A stretch of DNA of 64,000 bases from Paenibacillus protaetiae (GCF_004135365.1 NZ_CP035492.1:1798001-1862000); one strand, 5' to 3'; counted from the stretch's first letter, positions 9,780 through 18,767 are shown. Made by a program: numbers and translations. Notes: generated by a model from the sequence alone, not told the origin.

Positions 9780-10502
9780 ATACGCGTAAAGTTCGCCTAA
9801 CGTAAAAATTTGCTTATCGGCGATAAGCTTCAAATACGTCTGCCACAGCTCCGCCGTCATTCTAGCATCCTGCAAAGCATGGTGCCGCCCTTCAATCGGT
9901 ATGCCGTTTGCCATCAGCAAATCGTCAAGGGCGTAACTATCCCTGCGGGGATCCAGCCATTTGGCAACCATCATCGTGTCCAATACCCGATGATTCAGGC
10001 TGATTCTTGATGTTTTCCATAATGCCGCATTCAAAAACTGCTTATCATGACCGGCCGCATGGGCGATCAGCATTCTTTTCCCGACAAATTCCATAAAATC
10101 ATGCAAAACCTGCATCAGATCAGGCGCATCCTGGGCTTTCTCGTTCGTGATGCCCGTCAGATCCACAATGGAACGGGGAATAAGCCGCTTCGGATTAACG
10201 AGGCTGTAGAATGTTTCTTCCTCCAGCACCCGGCCTCCAATCATCCGGACAGCCCCAAACGAAATGATTTCATCCCCGTTACCCGGATAAAATCCCGTTG
10301 TTTCCAAATCAAACACGACGTATTCCAATTCGCTCAGCCGGGATTCCAACACAGCCTGCTTACGCTGCCCTTTGTTTACAGAACGAATAAATGCCATCTG
10401 CTGGGCATTTTGCGACCCTAACATCGAAGCGATCGCCGGTGTAAAGCCTCCCATTTTATATAAATTCCACATGCGTCCAACGCCTTTTGGCTGTTCTTTC
10501 AT
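9765..10502 (-). CDS. DnaQ-like 3'-5' exonuclease (DEDDh)
   Basis: The protein has 245 residues. The Exo I motif is VVFDLETTGFYPGNGDEII. The Exo II region is around LIAHAAGHDKQFLN and the Exo III motif is HHALQDARMT, with the DEDDh histidine. It resembles the DNA polymerase III epsilon family but is not fused to PolC. About 50 residues precede the domain. It is last in a minus-strand run after the DUF294 nucleotidyltransferase (16-base gap), a pairing I recall from other bacteria. The start at 10502 follows AAGGCGG; an ATG 10 codons later is also possible. Confidence 0.85.
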   Translation of the reverse strand: MKEQPKGVGRMWNLYKMGGFTPAIASMLGSQNAQQMAFIRSVNKGQRKQAVLESRLSELEYVVFDLETTGFYPGNGDEIISFGAVRMIGGRVLEEETFYSLVNPKRLIPRSIVDLTGITNEKAQDAPDLMQVLHDFMEFVGKRMLIAHAAGHDKQFLNAALWKTSRISLNHRVLDTMMVAKWLDPRRDSYALDDLLMANGIPIEGRHHALQDARMTAELWQTYLKLIADKQIFTLGELYAYLSNH

Positions 10503-10518
10503 CGTCTGCTACACCGCC

Positions 10519-11594
10519 TTACATCAGCCTTCCCATACTCCCCATAATCTTTTTATATACACGCCGCTGCAGCTTTTTGCCGATGCGCAGCCCGCTTTTC
10601 AGCTCATCCGTCATTTCCTTCGTCAGGCTGGAGCTGGCCAGCTTCCCGTTATTCGCATACCAGCCGTTCTCCTGAACGGATATGGTCATCAGCCGCAGAC
10701 GGACAAATAAACGAAATGCCTGCTCGTATTTGGCGCCTTCCTCCTTCGTCAGCTTCCCGATTTCCGACAATTTGCGAAGACGCGACAAGGTCGACGTTTC
10801 CCGCACTCCCGCTTCAATCGCAAGCAAACGGCTGGCATTCACCATCGGAATATAAGCGCCGTATTTAATATCCAAGCTTCCCGCGAATTGCCCGTATTGC
10901 TCTTTCAACAGCTGCCCGAACAAATTAAGCAGCACTTTATGGCGCATTGTATTATCCAGCATTCTTCTTGAAATTGGAGGATGCAGCCGAACCTGCTCGT
11001 AATAAAATGATTTCAGTTCATCCGCCAGCCTCTGCTCGCCGTATACTGCCCTGCCATCGGCCATAATTAGCAGGTACCGCACCGACTCCCAGGCCGGTTC
11101 TGCAAACCACCCGCCCAGCTTGGCTTTCCATTCCTGTAAATCGAGACACCATTCCGGCTGGTCGCTAAGCACATTCCCTTCACAAGGCGGATAGCCGGCT
11201 TGCTTCAAAACATTTACAATAATAGCTGCAAACTGCAAAAAGTATGATTTCACCGAATCCCGGTCATCGTTTGACTGCTCATATACGAAGCCGCTGTCCT
11301 GATCGCTCGACAAGGTCTGCTCCGTCCGCCCGCCGCTTCCGAACAATAAATAAACATATGGCACGGGGGAGAACCCATCCCCAACCGTGCCATTTCTGTT
11401 TCAGCGAGAATAATGGCGCGGCGGATGACCGCATCATGAATCTCGTTTAATTGTTCATTAAATTGTTCGATAGGCGATGCAGGGAGAACAGATTCCATAT
11501 AAGACTGCGCCTGCATCCGGGCAAGCCGAAGCATATGCGCATCTTCAGCGGACCCGATTTGTTTAAGCAGCTGTCCTTGTATCGGATCAGCCAT
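10519..11594 (-). CDS. DUF294 / GlnD-like nucleotidyltransferase; one frameshift
   Basis: The N-terminal part (MADPIQGQLLKQIGS...EMARLGMGSPP) and the C-terminal part (PYVYLLFGSGGRTEQTLSSD onward) lie in two frames that meet at a run of five G on the plus strand (11365-11369). Six bases there would restore one protein of about 358 residues. FGSGGRTEQTLSSDQDSG is the nucleotidyltransferase GS...DxD site, related to the N-terminal domain of GlnD. A DUF294 C-terminal helical domain follows. It lies 47 bases after amt and 16 before the exonuclease, so all three probably share the amt promoter. Its target is unknown. The ATG at 11594 has GGGGAG upstream. Confidence 0.8.
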
Positions 11595-11641
11595 CCGATG
11601 CTCTCTCCCCTCAGACATCCTTTTTTTCTATTTTATTGGAT

Positions 11642-12994
11642 TTAAGCTTGGATGTCTTGGCCTTTTTTCATTTGTTCCGGATAGCCGTAAGCGCCATGCT
11701 CGCTAAGGTCGAGACCTACAATTTCTTGTTCCTCCGTTACACGGAAGCCGATAATGAGCTTCATCACGCCAAGAACAAGGAACGATGCCGCCATTACGAA
11801 TGCGCCGCACACGACAACCGATTCAAATTGCACCCACAACTGTTTCCAGTTGCCTGTATCAATCAGGCCGCCTTGACCGATACCTACTTTTTCAGCCAGC
11901 TCGGTTGTTGCAAAAATACCGTTAGCAAGCGTACCCCAAATCCCTGCGACGCCGTGTACCGACAAAGCGTAAATCGGATCGTCGACTTTCACTTTTTCGA
12001 AAAACTTCGCGCTGAACACAACCAGAATCCCTGCAACTGCACCGATGACAACTGCCGCCCAAGGGTCAACGAACGCACAGGATGCGGTGATCGCAACCAA
12101 ACCTGCCAGCGTGCCGTTCAGCGTAGCCGTAATGTCCGCTTTGCCGGAAATTGCCCACGATACGAGCAATGCGGCAACAGCGCCTGCACCTGCGCCCAGC
12201 ATCGTAGTAAAGCCTACATAGCCAAAAAATCCATCGCCGACCGAAACAGTCGAACCAGCGTTAAAACCAAACCAGCCTACCCACAACAGCAAGACCGAAA
12301 GAGCTGTAAATACTTGGTTATGACCTTGGATTTCATTCGCAGAGCCGTCTTTGTTGTATTTGCCGATCCGCGGTTTCAATAATACCGTTGCCGCAAAGGC
12401 AGCAATTGCACCCGACAAGTGAACGACTGTAGAACCGGCGAAGTCTTGCGCGCCGTCTTCAGCCAGCCAGCCGCCGCCCCAAATCCAGTGCGCGATAATC
12501 GGATAAATAAGTCCGGCGAAGAAAATCGTAAATACGAGGTAAGAAGACAATTTGGCACGTTCTGCAAATCCGCCCCATGCGATGGAAAGCGATACGACTG
12601 CGAATGCCAATTGGAACAGCCAATAAACGGAAGACGGATACGCGTCGCCGTCACCAGCGGCAAACGGCGGGCTGTAGAAGAAGTCGCCCCATCCGATAAA
12701 GCTGTTGCCGCCGCCAAAAGAAATTCCGTAACCTACTGCCCAATAGATCAAAGCTGCAAGGCCAGCGGTAAAAATCGTTTTGCCGGCTACGTGGCCAGCA
12801 TTTTTCATGCGGGTCGATCCCGTTTCAAGCAAAATAAAACCGGCTTGCATCAGTAAAACGAGGACAAACGCTACCATCACCCATAATGAGTTCAACCCCA
12901 TATTCAAGGTAGCGCCCGACGGGTCTTCAGCAAACGCCAAGGTCGGGAATAAAATGCAAAGCAACCCCAAAGCTAACACCATTTTCTTAATCAC
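11642..12994 (-). CDS. amt: Ammonium transporter (Amt family)
   Basis: A channel of about 450 residues with a cleavable signal sequence (LALGLLCILFPTLAFAED) and eleven predicted membrane segments. Amt signatures include LMQAGFILLETGSTRMKNAGH, the pore-lining SIAWGGFAERAKLSS, DFAGSTVVHLSGA (pore His) and ALSVHGVAGIWGTLANG (second pore His). A GTG at 12994 fits AGGGAG spacing best; GTG at 13003 and ATG at 12982 are alternatives. No PII gene (glnK) follows, unlike the nrgAB pair of Bacillus. A GlnD-like gene follows instead. The promoter and GlnR/TnrA box upstream indicate nitrogen control. Confidence 0.93.
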   Translation of the reverse strand: MIKKMVLALGLLCILFPTLAFAEDPSGATLNMGLNSLWVMVAFVLVLLMQAGFILLETGSTRMKNAGHVAGKTIFTAGLAALIYWAVGYGISFGGGNSFIGWGDFFYSPPFAAGDGDAYPSSVYWLFQLAFAVVSLSIAWGGFAERAKLSSYLVFTIFFAGLIYPIIAHWIWGGGWLAEDGAQDFAGSTVVHLSGAIAAFAATVLLKPRIGKYNKDGSANEIQGHNQVFTALSVLLLWVGWFGFNAGSTVSVGDGFFGYVGFTTMLGAGAGAVAALLVSWAISGKADITATLNGTLAGLVAITASCAFVDPWAAVVIGAVAGILVVFSAKFFEKVKVDDPIYALSVHGVAGIWGTLANGIFATTELAEKVGIGQGGLIDTGNWKQLWVQFESVVVCGAFVMAASFLVLGVMKLIIGFRVTEEQEIVGLDLSEHGAYGYPEQMKKGQDIQA

Positions 12995-13011
12995 AACGAC
13001 CACTCCCTAAA

Positions 13012-13028
13012 TGTGATATTACCTAACA
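13012..13028 (-). promoter_or_regulatory. GlnR/TnrA box in the amt leader
   Basis: On the minus strand the 17 bases TGTTAGGTAATATCACA match TGTNA-N7-TNACA at every fixed position. The box lies about 20-30 bases downstream of the promoter -10 and before the start codon, where a bound regulator would block transcription. This fits repression by GlnR during nitrogen excess. Confidence 0.7.
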
Positions 13029-13049
13029 TATGAGGAAAGACTTAATGCC

Positions 13050-13078
13050 ATTATAGTCACAATTGCTTACTTTGACAA
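13050..13078 (-). promoter_or_regulatory. Sigma-A promoter of amt
   Basis: Minus strand: TTGTCA (13073-13078), a 17-base spacer and TATAAT (13050-13055). It is one of the clearest promoters in the window. The transcription start should lie near 13043, giving a leader of about 50 bases that contains the GlnR/TnrA box. Confidence 0.8.
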
Positions 13079-13311
13079 TACACTTTGCCTTAAACTTCAC
13101 AAAAAATCTAACGTTCGAGTCCTTCGTGTTCTTAAATGTTAAGTTTTTTAACAAAGTTTTAGTCGTTTCTAGGCGGGATAGGCATCATTTTTCGCATTTC
13201 AATTCTATGAGCGCCGCCGGCATTCTATTACTGAAGTGTTTGCATTGCTAGCCGATAGGAAGTACATGTAATACGTTTGACTGTACGGTTACTTTCCGAT
13301 TATGATACATG

Positions 13312-13357
13312 TATAATGAAATGAGAGGAAAAAGGAGTTGAGTAAAATGGGGAGATG
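13312..13357 (+). promoter_or_regulatory. MerR-gene -10 element and a three-codon upstream reading frame
   Basis: TATAAT lies at 13312-13317, beside the palindromic ATACATGTAT. The ribosome site AAAGGAG (13331-13337) is well placed for an ATG at 13347. That ATG is read as Met-Gly-Arg-stop and overlaps the merR start as ATGA, so merR may depend on translational coupling. Confidence 0.4.
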
Positions 13358-13786
13358 AAGCTGTACCGGATCGGAGAGTTGTCCAAGCTGGCGTCGGTAA
13401 GTGCCAGGACGATTGATTATTACACTTCGTTAGGCCTAATTGAACCGATGGAACGGTCAACAAAAAATTACCGGCTATATAGTGATGAAACTTTAATTCG
13501 GCTCAAACGTATTGAGCAAATGAAAAAAGATAAATTTACATTAGATGAAATCAAATCAGCCTTGTCAGAATGGGATAAAGTATCAAGCGCTGAACAAGTG
13601 ACGCAAAGGATGACCGATCTGGAGAGGCATTTAAGCCAGCTGCAAAGAGAGGTCAAAGAATTGGAGCCGGTACTGAAATCGTTAAAGCCTAAACAGGTGA
13701 ACAAGGTTTATACGCGGCTGATGCCCCAAACCATTGCTTGCATCGAAGCGCTTATGATTCTTTTGAACAAAAACAATCTGATGTAA
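13355..13786 (+). CDS. MerR family transcriptional regulator
   Basis: The protein has 143 residues. The N-terminal winged helix-turn-helix has the typical YRIGELSKLASVSARTIDYYTSLGLI and NYRLYSDETLIRL. A dimerising coiled coil runs from about 75 to 105. The short C-terminal part has no Cys or His cluster, so a metal ligand is unlikely, and the effector is unknown. It precedes the yugP-like gene by 19 bases and the two are probably co-transcribed. The ATG used overlaps a three-codon upstream frame that carries the better ribosome site. Confidence 0.88.
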   Translation: MKLYRIGELSKLASVSARTIDYYTSLGLIEPMERSTKNYRLYSDETLIRLKRIEQMKKDKFTLDEIKSALSEWDKVSSAEQVTQRMTDLERHLSQLQREVKELEPVLKSLKPKQVNKVYTRLMPQTIACIEALMILLNKNNLM

Positions 13787-13805
13787 ACGTTGAGGAGGTA
13801 TGGGC

Positions 13806-14489
13806 ATGTTTTTCCACCCAATGGATTTCTTAATTATTATCGCAGTCGCAATATCCATATGGGCTCAATTCCGGGTTAAAGGAACGTTCAACAAATGGTC
13901 GGAGGTCAGAGCCGCCAGCGGCATGACCGGTTATGAAGCGGCGAGAAGAATGCTGGATGCAAACGGCCTTCACAACATTCCGATCGAGCCGGTCCGCGGC
14001 TCGCTGTCCGATCACTACGACCCGATCCATCGCGTTGTACGTCTATCGGAGCCTGTCTATTACGAAAATTCCATATCGGCCATTTCGGTCGCCTGCCACG
14101 AAGTAGGCCATGCCATTCAGCATAAAGCACATTACCCGATGCTTGTGCTTCGCCACCGGATCTTCCCGGTCGTGAACTTTGCATCCGGCCTGGCACCGTT
14201 TCTGCTGATTGCCGGATTTTTGTTTCAGGCTATGGGCCTCGTTGGACTTGGCATTATCTTCTTTTCGGTTACGGTTGCGTTCCAGCTGATTACGCTTCCT
14301 GTCGAATTTAATGCCAGCAACCGCGCCCGCGACATTATGGTCGCAGAAGGTTTCATTTCAAACGAAGAAGAACGGGGCGTTGCCAAAGTGCTTAATGCCG
14401 CTGCGCTCACTTATGTAGCTGCTGCTTTAATCTCTTTGCTCGAACTGTTGAAGTACATCATGATATTTACCAGCTCGCGTGATGAATAA
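13806..14489 (+). CDS. yugP: YugP-type membrane zinc metallopeptidase
   Basis: The protein has 227 residues. The N-terminal membrane segment is FLIIIAVAISIWAQF. The zinc site is SVACHEVGHAIQH (HExxH), and further membrane segments lie at about 115-165 and near the C-terminus. NASNRARDIMVAEGF is a typical family segment. Its physiological substrate is not known to me. The ATG at 13806 lies 7 bases after GAGGAGG; the ATG at 13800 is too close. It follows merR directly and ends in a strong terminator. Confidence 0.88.
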   Translation: MFFHPMDFLIIIAVAISIWAQFRVKGTFNKWSEVRAASGMTGYEAARRMLDANGLHNIPIEPVRGSLSDHYDPIHRVVRLSEPVYYENSISAISVACHEVGHAIQHKAHYPMLVLRHRIFPVVNFASGLAPFLLIAGFLFQAMGLVGLGIIFFSVTVAFQLITLPVEFNASNRARDIMVAEGFISNEEERGVAKVLNAAALTYVAAALISLLELLKYIMIFTSSRDE

Positions 14490-14498
14490 TCCCCTGCA

Positions 14499-14533
14499 AA
14501 AACCTGCAATGCAGCGCATTGCAGGTTTTTTTT
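14499..14533 (+). terminator. Terminator after yugP
   Basis: A 12-bp perfect stem AAACCTGCAATG with a 5-base loop is followed by eight T residues. Confidence 0.9.
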
Positions 14534-14564
14534 GTGCGCACGGCGCTTTCGCTTTCCCCTGAGG

Positions 14565-14662
14565 CGCGTATCGCTATCCGAAGTCCCTGCTTTGTTTTGG
14601 CGGGCTAGTCTTGTTGCTTCCGCGTATCGAGTCCGTATATTGTGTACACGTGCCGCGTATCG
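14565..14662. repeat. Three copies of CGCGTATCG in a gene-free stretch
   Basis: Copies lie at 14565-14573, 14621-14629 and 14654-14662, unevenly spaced. The stretch 14534-14790 otherwise holds a GTGTACAC palindrome near 14642 and no gene or strong promoter that I can recognise. Confidence 0.3.
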
Positions 14663-14790
14663 CGGGGGCGAGTCTCGCTTGTCTCGCTGCCTTAAGCGTA
14701 ATCCATCGGGATATACTGCAACAAGCACTTCTTGTCTGTAACTTTTTTCCACGGGCTGCGTCTAATGAGCAGAAAGGAGTTGGCATTACG

Positions 14791-16398
14791 ATGATAAAGC
14801 GATTAGCCGGCTATGCGGCAGCATTGTCCTTATGCATGAGCTTGCTGTTCCCCGGCGGACGAACCTACGCCGCAGAAGCAAACGTGAAGGTTACATTGCC
14901 TTCGTTTGCCGTTACATTAAACGGCCATACAGTCGAAAATCAGTACCGCGAATATCCGCTGCTTGTTTACCGGGGCATTACTTATTTTCCGATGACATGG
15001 TACGATACACGGATGCTTGGATTAGAGGCAATCTGGTCGCAGCAAAGCGGGCTCCAAATTAATCAACAGAATGTGACAGCGTCCTATGCGCCATACAAAT
15101 CCAAGCAGCGCAATGCGGTTTCTTATACCGCAAAAGTGACGGCCACAGCCGTTACCGTAAACGGCAAGATGATAAACAACAAGCAAGAATCCTACCCGTT
15201 GTTAAGCTTCCGGAATGTGACCTACTTCCCGCTTACGTGGCGTTTCGCACATGATGAATTTGGTTGGGACTATAACTGGAGCAGCACGGGCGGACTTCGC
15301 ATCACTTCCCACAACCAGCAGCTCCAAACAGCGGCGCTCCCTGCCGATGCCGGCCAGAATGACGTTGCCTTGTACAAAGGGTATTATTATTTTGTCGAGA
15401 CGACAGGCGTCATTAACCATGTGTACCGTTCTTCAGCGCTTCAGCCCTCCAAGAAGGAAGAAATCTATTCATACATCATAGAAACTGATGTCGGCCTGCA
15501 AAAGATGATCCAATTTCAAATCCGCGGCAACGCATTGTGGTTCACCTACCATCTTGGAGGAGGGATAATGGGGTCGGATCAATACGTTAAAATTAGCGAA
15601 GACGGCAAAGCAAAACTGATGCATTCAGGTTATCTGGACTTTCGCGATACGCCGGAAGGGACGCTCCTTATTTACCAAGGCGCCTCAGCGTTTGAAGGCA
15701 GCAACTTGCGATTGCTGTCGACAGCGGATGACCCCGAGACGGGCAAGTCCATTGGAGAGGCCGGAATCAATTATGGCGTGCACATCAAGTACAGCTTTGG
15801 CACAGCATTAACGCCTGATCCTTCTACCACTGTAATGGGAGACGATCTGTACATTCTTGCTTCACGCCAGGAAAACAATATTAATCAAATTCATAAAATC
15901 GATTTAAAAACGAATACAACCGAGGTTATTATTCAATCCGCAGTCAGCTCGTTCCGTATCATCGGCAACAAGCTGTATTACACGCAAGACGAGGACGGCG
16001 CTTTATATTCATCCGCTTTGGATGGAACGGGCAAGACCAAGATGACTGACCATGCCGTGTCCTGGTTTGACAACCTTGACGGGAACTTGTATTACACAAC
16101 GAAAAAAGGGACAAACGAGTTCGAGCTGTACAAAGCCGATCCGGCCGCGCAGGACCCTCTTGTGTGGCCCAAACCATTTGCAGAAGTTCATGCTGTAAAT
16201 GGAATTCTAGTGTGCCGGCCTGGCGATAACGACGGCGCTGTCCTGCTGAATGCATCAGGCAGTTTGCTGGTCAACATTACAGATCCGATTTCGAATATTC
16301 TTACTTCCGACGAAGGCGTATTGCTCCAGACGTCAAGAGATTCATCCATAGAGCTGATGCATGAAACCGGAATGTCAGGCAGCTTAACTGAACAGTAA
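14791..16398 (+). CDS. Secreted protein with two copper-amine-oxidase-like stalk domains and a DUF5050-like propeller
   Basis: The protein has 535 residues. The signal peptide is LAGYAAALSLCMSLLFPGGRTYA. Two related beta domains (about 30-95 and 105-165) share YPLLxxRxxTYFPxTW, as in the copper amine oxidase N-terminal repeats of Gram-positive wall proteins. The remainder has repeated NKLYYTQDEDG-type and GNLYYTT strands that suggest a beta-propeller of the DUF5050 kind. No catalytic site is seen, so it may be a wall-bound sensor or scaffold. The ATG at 14791 has AAAGGAG 11 bases upstream. Longer in-frame starts begin in non-coding-like sequence. Confidence 0.8.
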   Translation: MIKRLAGYAAALSLCMSLLFPGGRTYAAEANVKVTLPSFAVTLNGHTVENQYREYPLLVYRGITYFPMTWYDTRMLGLEAIWSQQSGLQINQQNVTASYAPYKSKQRNAVSYTAKVTATAVTVNGKMINNKQESYPLLSFRNVTYFPLTWRFAHDEFGWDYNWSSTGGLRITSHNQQLQTAALPADAGQNDVALYKGYYYFVETTGVINHVYRSSALQPSKKEEIYSYIIETDVGLQKMIQFQIRGNALWFTYHLGGGIMGSDQYVKISEDGKAKLMHSGYLDFRDTPEGTLLIYQGASAFEGSNLRLLSTADDPETGKSIGEAGINYGVHIKYSFGTALTPDPSTTVMGDDLYILASRQENNINQIHKIDLKTNTTEVIIQSAVSSFRIIGNKLYYTQDEDGALYSSALDGTGKTKMTDHAVSWFDNLDGNLYYTTKKGTNEFELYKADPAAQDPLVWPKPFAEVHAVNGILVCRPGDNDGAVLLNASGSLLVNITDPISNILTSDEGVLLQTSRDSSIELMHETGMSGSLTEQ

Positions 16399-16412
16399 CC
16401 GTATCGATACGA

Positions 16413-16474
16413 ATGAAAAAGCCATGCAGATTAGGGGCAGTCCATCGAACCTCTAATCTGCATGGCCTCTTTTA
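16413..16474. terminator. Bidirectional terminator
   Basis: A perfect 14-bp stem GCCATGCAGATTAG (16421-16434 and 16453-16466) is flanked by AAAAA and TCTTTT, between converging genes. Confidence 0.8.
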
Positions 16475-16524
16475 TCGGAAATTATTGCAGTATCCACGGC
16501 TAACATTAGCCGAATCAGAACGGT

Positions 16525-17424
16525 TTATTTTTTAAAATGCTCTTCAAAATATTGCAGCAGGAAGCTGTGAAACACTTTGGCGACAAGCGGAAGCTTCTCA
16601 TTGGAACGGTGAATCAGCCCGATTGTTCTCGTCACCTTCGGCGACAACAGCCGCACCTTCGCAGGATGGAGCGCGCCGTATTGATGAAGCGCCATCTCCG
16701 GCAGCAGGCTGACACCCATTCCTGCAGCGACAAGCCCGCTGATCGTCTCGGTCTCTTCGCCTTCAAATGCGATTTTGGGCGTAAATCCAGCCTCTTGGCA
16801 CGCCTCCCACACAATGGGCCGAAGCGAATACCCTTCGCTGAACAAGACAAACACTTCATCCCTCAACTGGGACAGATGGATGGCCTCCTCATAAGCGAGC
16901 GGGTGGTTTGGCGGCAATACCGCATAAAGCTCTTCCGTCAGCAGCACTTCGCCGCCAAGCGCCTCATATTGCTCGGGAAATGGCGATATAAATGCGAGGT
17001 CAATTTCCCCTTTCAGCATATCGCGGATCAGTGACGGATACATGCCCTGCCTGAATCTGAACTTGACGTTCGGATGCAGCTTGCGGAAAGAAGCGACTAC
17101 CTGCGGAATAACCGAGACGCCAAGACTGTGCGGAAAGCCTAATCGGATTTCGCCTTTTTCCGGATCCAGAAACTCATGAATTTCGACCACAGCTCTTTCC
17201 AAATCAGCCAATATCACTTCCGCCCGTTTCAAAAAAAGCTGTCCGACCGGCGTCAGCTGCAAATTTCTTCCTTTTTGCAAAAACAGTTTAACATTCAGTT
17301 CTTCTTCCAGCTGATGAATTTGCCTGCTGACAGCCGACTGGGCGACATGCAGCTCTTCCGCCGCCTGCGTGACATGCTCTTTTTTTGCAACTTTAACAAA
17401 ATAATAAAGCTGACGAAGTTCCAT
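16525..17424 (-). CDS. LysR-type regulator, GltC-like
   Basis: The protein has 299 residues. The winged helix is MELRQLYYFVKVAKKEHVTQ and AQSAVSRQIHQLEEELNV, and a periplasmic-binding-type effector domain fills the rest. The DNA-binding part and segments such as LDPEKGEIRLGFPHSLG and GLVAAGMGVSLLPE are close to Bacillus GltC, the activator of glutamate synthase. No gltAB lies beside it, so the target is open. CynR/YwfK-type relatives are alternatives. It stands alone between two converging or parallel units. Confidence 0.85.
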   Translation of the reverse strand: MELRQLYYFVKVAKKEHVTQAAEELHVAQSAVSRQIHQLEEELNVKLFLQKGRNLQLTPVGQLFLKRAEVILADLERAVVEIHEFLDPEKGEIRLGFPHSLGVSVIPQVVASFRKLHPNVKFRFRQGMYPSLIRDMLKGEIDLAFISPFPEQYEALGGEVLLTEELYAVLPPNHPLAYEEAIHLSQLRDEVFVLFSEGYSLRPIVWEACQEAGFTPKIAFEGEETETISGLVAAGMGVSLLPEMALHQYGALHPAKVRLLSPKVTRTIGLIHRSNEKLPLVAKVFHSFLLQYFEEHFKK

Positions 17425-17455
17425 AGCCTTCCCTATCCCCTACATAACAAAATAA

Positions 17456-18106
17456 TCAATAGCGAGTTGTCTTGCGCACTTTGCGTTGCATAAACCGGTC
17501 AAACAGGCCAAACAAAATAAATCCGGCCAATCCGCCGCCGACATGAGCCCATAGGTTAACATTAGCTACCATCAGCGAGTACACAATGCCTGAAATCAGG
17601 ATCATATAAACCGTTGTGCGCGAGCCGCTGTCCAGCCATGCTTTGCGGAACAGCGCCAAAAATAAATAAGCCCCGTACACGCCGTATATCGCACCGGAAG
17701 CACCTACCGACAATACTCCGTCTTCATCCAGCGCAATAGCCATCGCAGCGCTCACCGCATTGGCCAAAATCCCGCTCAGCAAATAAAACAGCAGAAACGG
17801 CGTATGGCCGATCAGCCGTTCAAGCGGCGGAGCAAAGATAAGCAGGGCAAACATATTGAACAGCAGATGTTCGATCCCTCCGTGCATAAACATGGATGTC
17901 ACGTAACGGTAAATCTGCGCGGTTCCCATCGGGTCCTGTCCAGGCTCCGAATAAAATGCGCCGTAATTGAACAAATGGTACCCGTCCGTAAGGCTTCCCG
18001 TCGCCGCTACGATAATAAAATAAATGATATTCAGCGCAATAACAGCCGATATGACCGGGTATTGCTTCAGGTAGCCCCTGAAACTTTCATACCGCATAAA
18101 TATCAT
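17456..18106 (-). CDS. Rhomboid family intramembrane serine protease
   Basis: The protein has 216 residues with six predicted membrane segments. The catalytic Ser is in LSVGASGAIYGVYG and the catalytic His in NLWAHVGGGLAGF. The conserved MFMHGGIEHLLFNMFAL carries the oxyanion-side His and Asn. It would cleave membrane-spanning substrates, none identified here. At 216 residues it is compact and lacks the TPR tail of Bacillus GluP. The ATG at 18106 follows AAGGAGG by 6 bases. Confidence 0.92.
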   Translation of the reverse strand: MIFMRYESFRGYLKQYPVISAVIALNIIYFIIVAATGSLTDGYHLFNYGAFYSEPGQDPMGTAQIYRYVTSMFMHGGIEHLLFNMFALLIFAPPLERLIGHTPFLLFYLLSGILANAVSAAMAIALDEDGVLSVGASGAIYGVYGAYLFLALFRKAWLDSGSRTTVYMILISGIVYSLMVANVNLWAHVGGGLAGFILFGLFDRFMQRKVRKTTRY

Positions 18107-18162
18107 CGCAATCCTCCTTACTATTCATCGGCATAACCACTTCACACCAACAGCTGCATCTA

Positions 18163-18192
18163 TTGGACAATCATTCCTCCTAAGCTTATAAT
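18163..18192 (+). promoter_or_regulatory. tpx promoter
   Basis: TTGGAC (18163-18168), an 18-base spacer and TATAAT (18187-18192). The transcript would start near 18199 and reach the tpx ribosome site within about 20 bases. Confidence 0.65.
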
Positions 18193-18233
18193 AATTGTGG
18201 CATTGACCAATCCATTACAAGGAGGACATGAAT

Positions 18234-18752
18234 ATGTCTCAAGAACGTACCGGCGTTGCCGCATTTAAAGGCAACCCTCTCACATTGCTTGGCCCTGCAC
18301 TTCAAGTCGGCGACCAAGCCCCTGATTTTTCGATTAACAAAACTTTGGTAGATAACGTTTCCTTAAAAGATTATGCCGGCAAAATCAAGCTGATCAGCGT
18401 TGTGCCTTCGATTGATACAGGTGTTTGCGATGCGCAAACCCGCCGCTTCAATGTAGAAGCCGGCAGCCTTGGCGACAATGTTGTCGTGTTGACCGTCAGC
18501 GTAGATACGCCATTTGCGCAATCGCGCTGGTGCGGTGCCGCAGGCGTCGACAAAGTGGAACTGCTCTCCGACTTCAAAGGACATACATTTGGCGAAGCTT
18601 ATGGCGTTTACATCAAGGAGCTTGGTCTTGATATGCGTTCGATATTTGTACTGGACGCAAACGACAAAATCCAATACATTGAAATTTTGTCGGAAATGAC
18701 CGAGCATCCGGATTATGACAAAGCAATTGCCGCCGTTAAAGCACTTCTGTAA
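18234..18752 (+). CDS. tpx: Thiol peroxidase
   Basis: An atypical 2-Cys peroxiredoxin of 172 residues that reduces alkyl hydroperoxides with thioredoxin. The peroxidatic Cys is in [15 protein letters not shown] and the resolving Cys in [11 protein letters not shown]. The family start [12 protein letters not shown] is seen as [12 protein letters not shown]. The ATG at 18234 is 8 bases from AAGGAGG and the ATG at 18228 is too close. It is a single-gene unit with its own promoter and terminator. Confidence 0.95.
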   Translation: MSQERTGVAAFKGNPLTLLGPALQVGDQAPDFSINKTLVDNVSLKDYAGKIKLISVVPSIDTGVCDAQTRRFNVEAGSLGDNVVVLTVSVDTPFAQSRWCGAAGVDKVELLSDFKGHTFGEAYGVYIKELGLDMRSIFVLDANDKIQYIEILSEMTEHPDYDKAIAAVKALL

Positions 18753-18767
18753 AGGAAATATTCACAA

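Noticed and set aside
11636-12382. 248-codon plus-strand frame
   Set aside because: It is antisense to amt; no domain or ribosome site.
13012-13078. A second GlnR/TnrA box upstream of the amt -35
   Set aside because: Candidate TGTCA/TGTGA half-sites occur, but no second half-site is at the right spacing.
14534-14790. Possible extra coding sequence before the secreted stalk protein
   Set aside because: An in-frame extension exists, but its residues are not signal-like. The ATG at 14791 has the ribosome site and begins a clean signal peptide.
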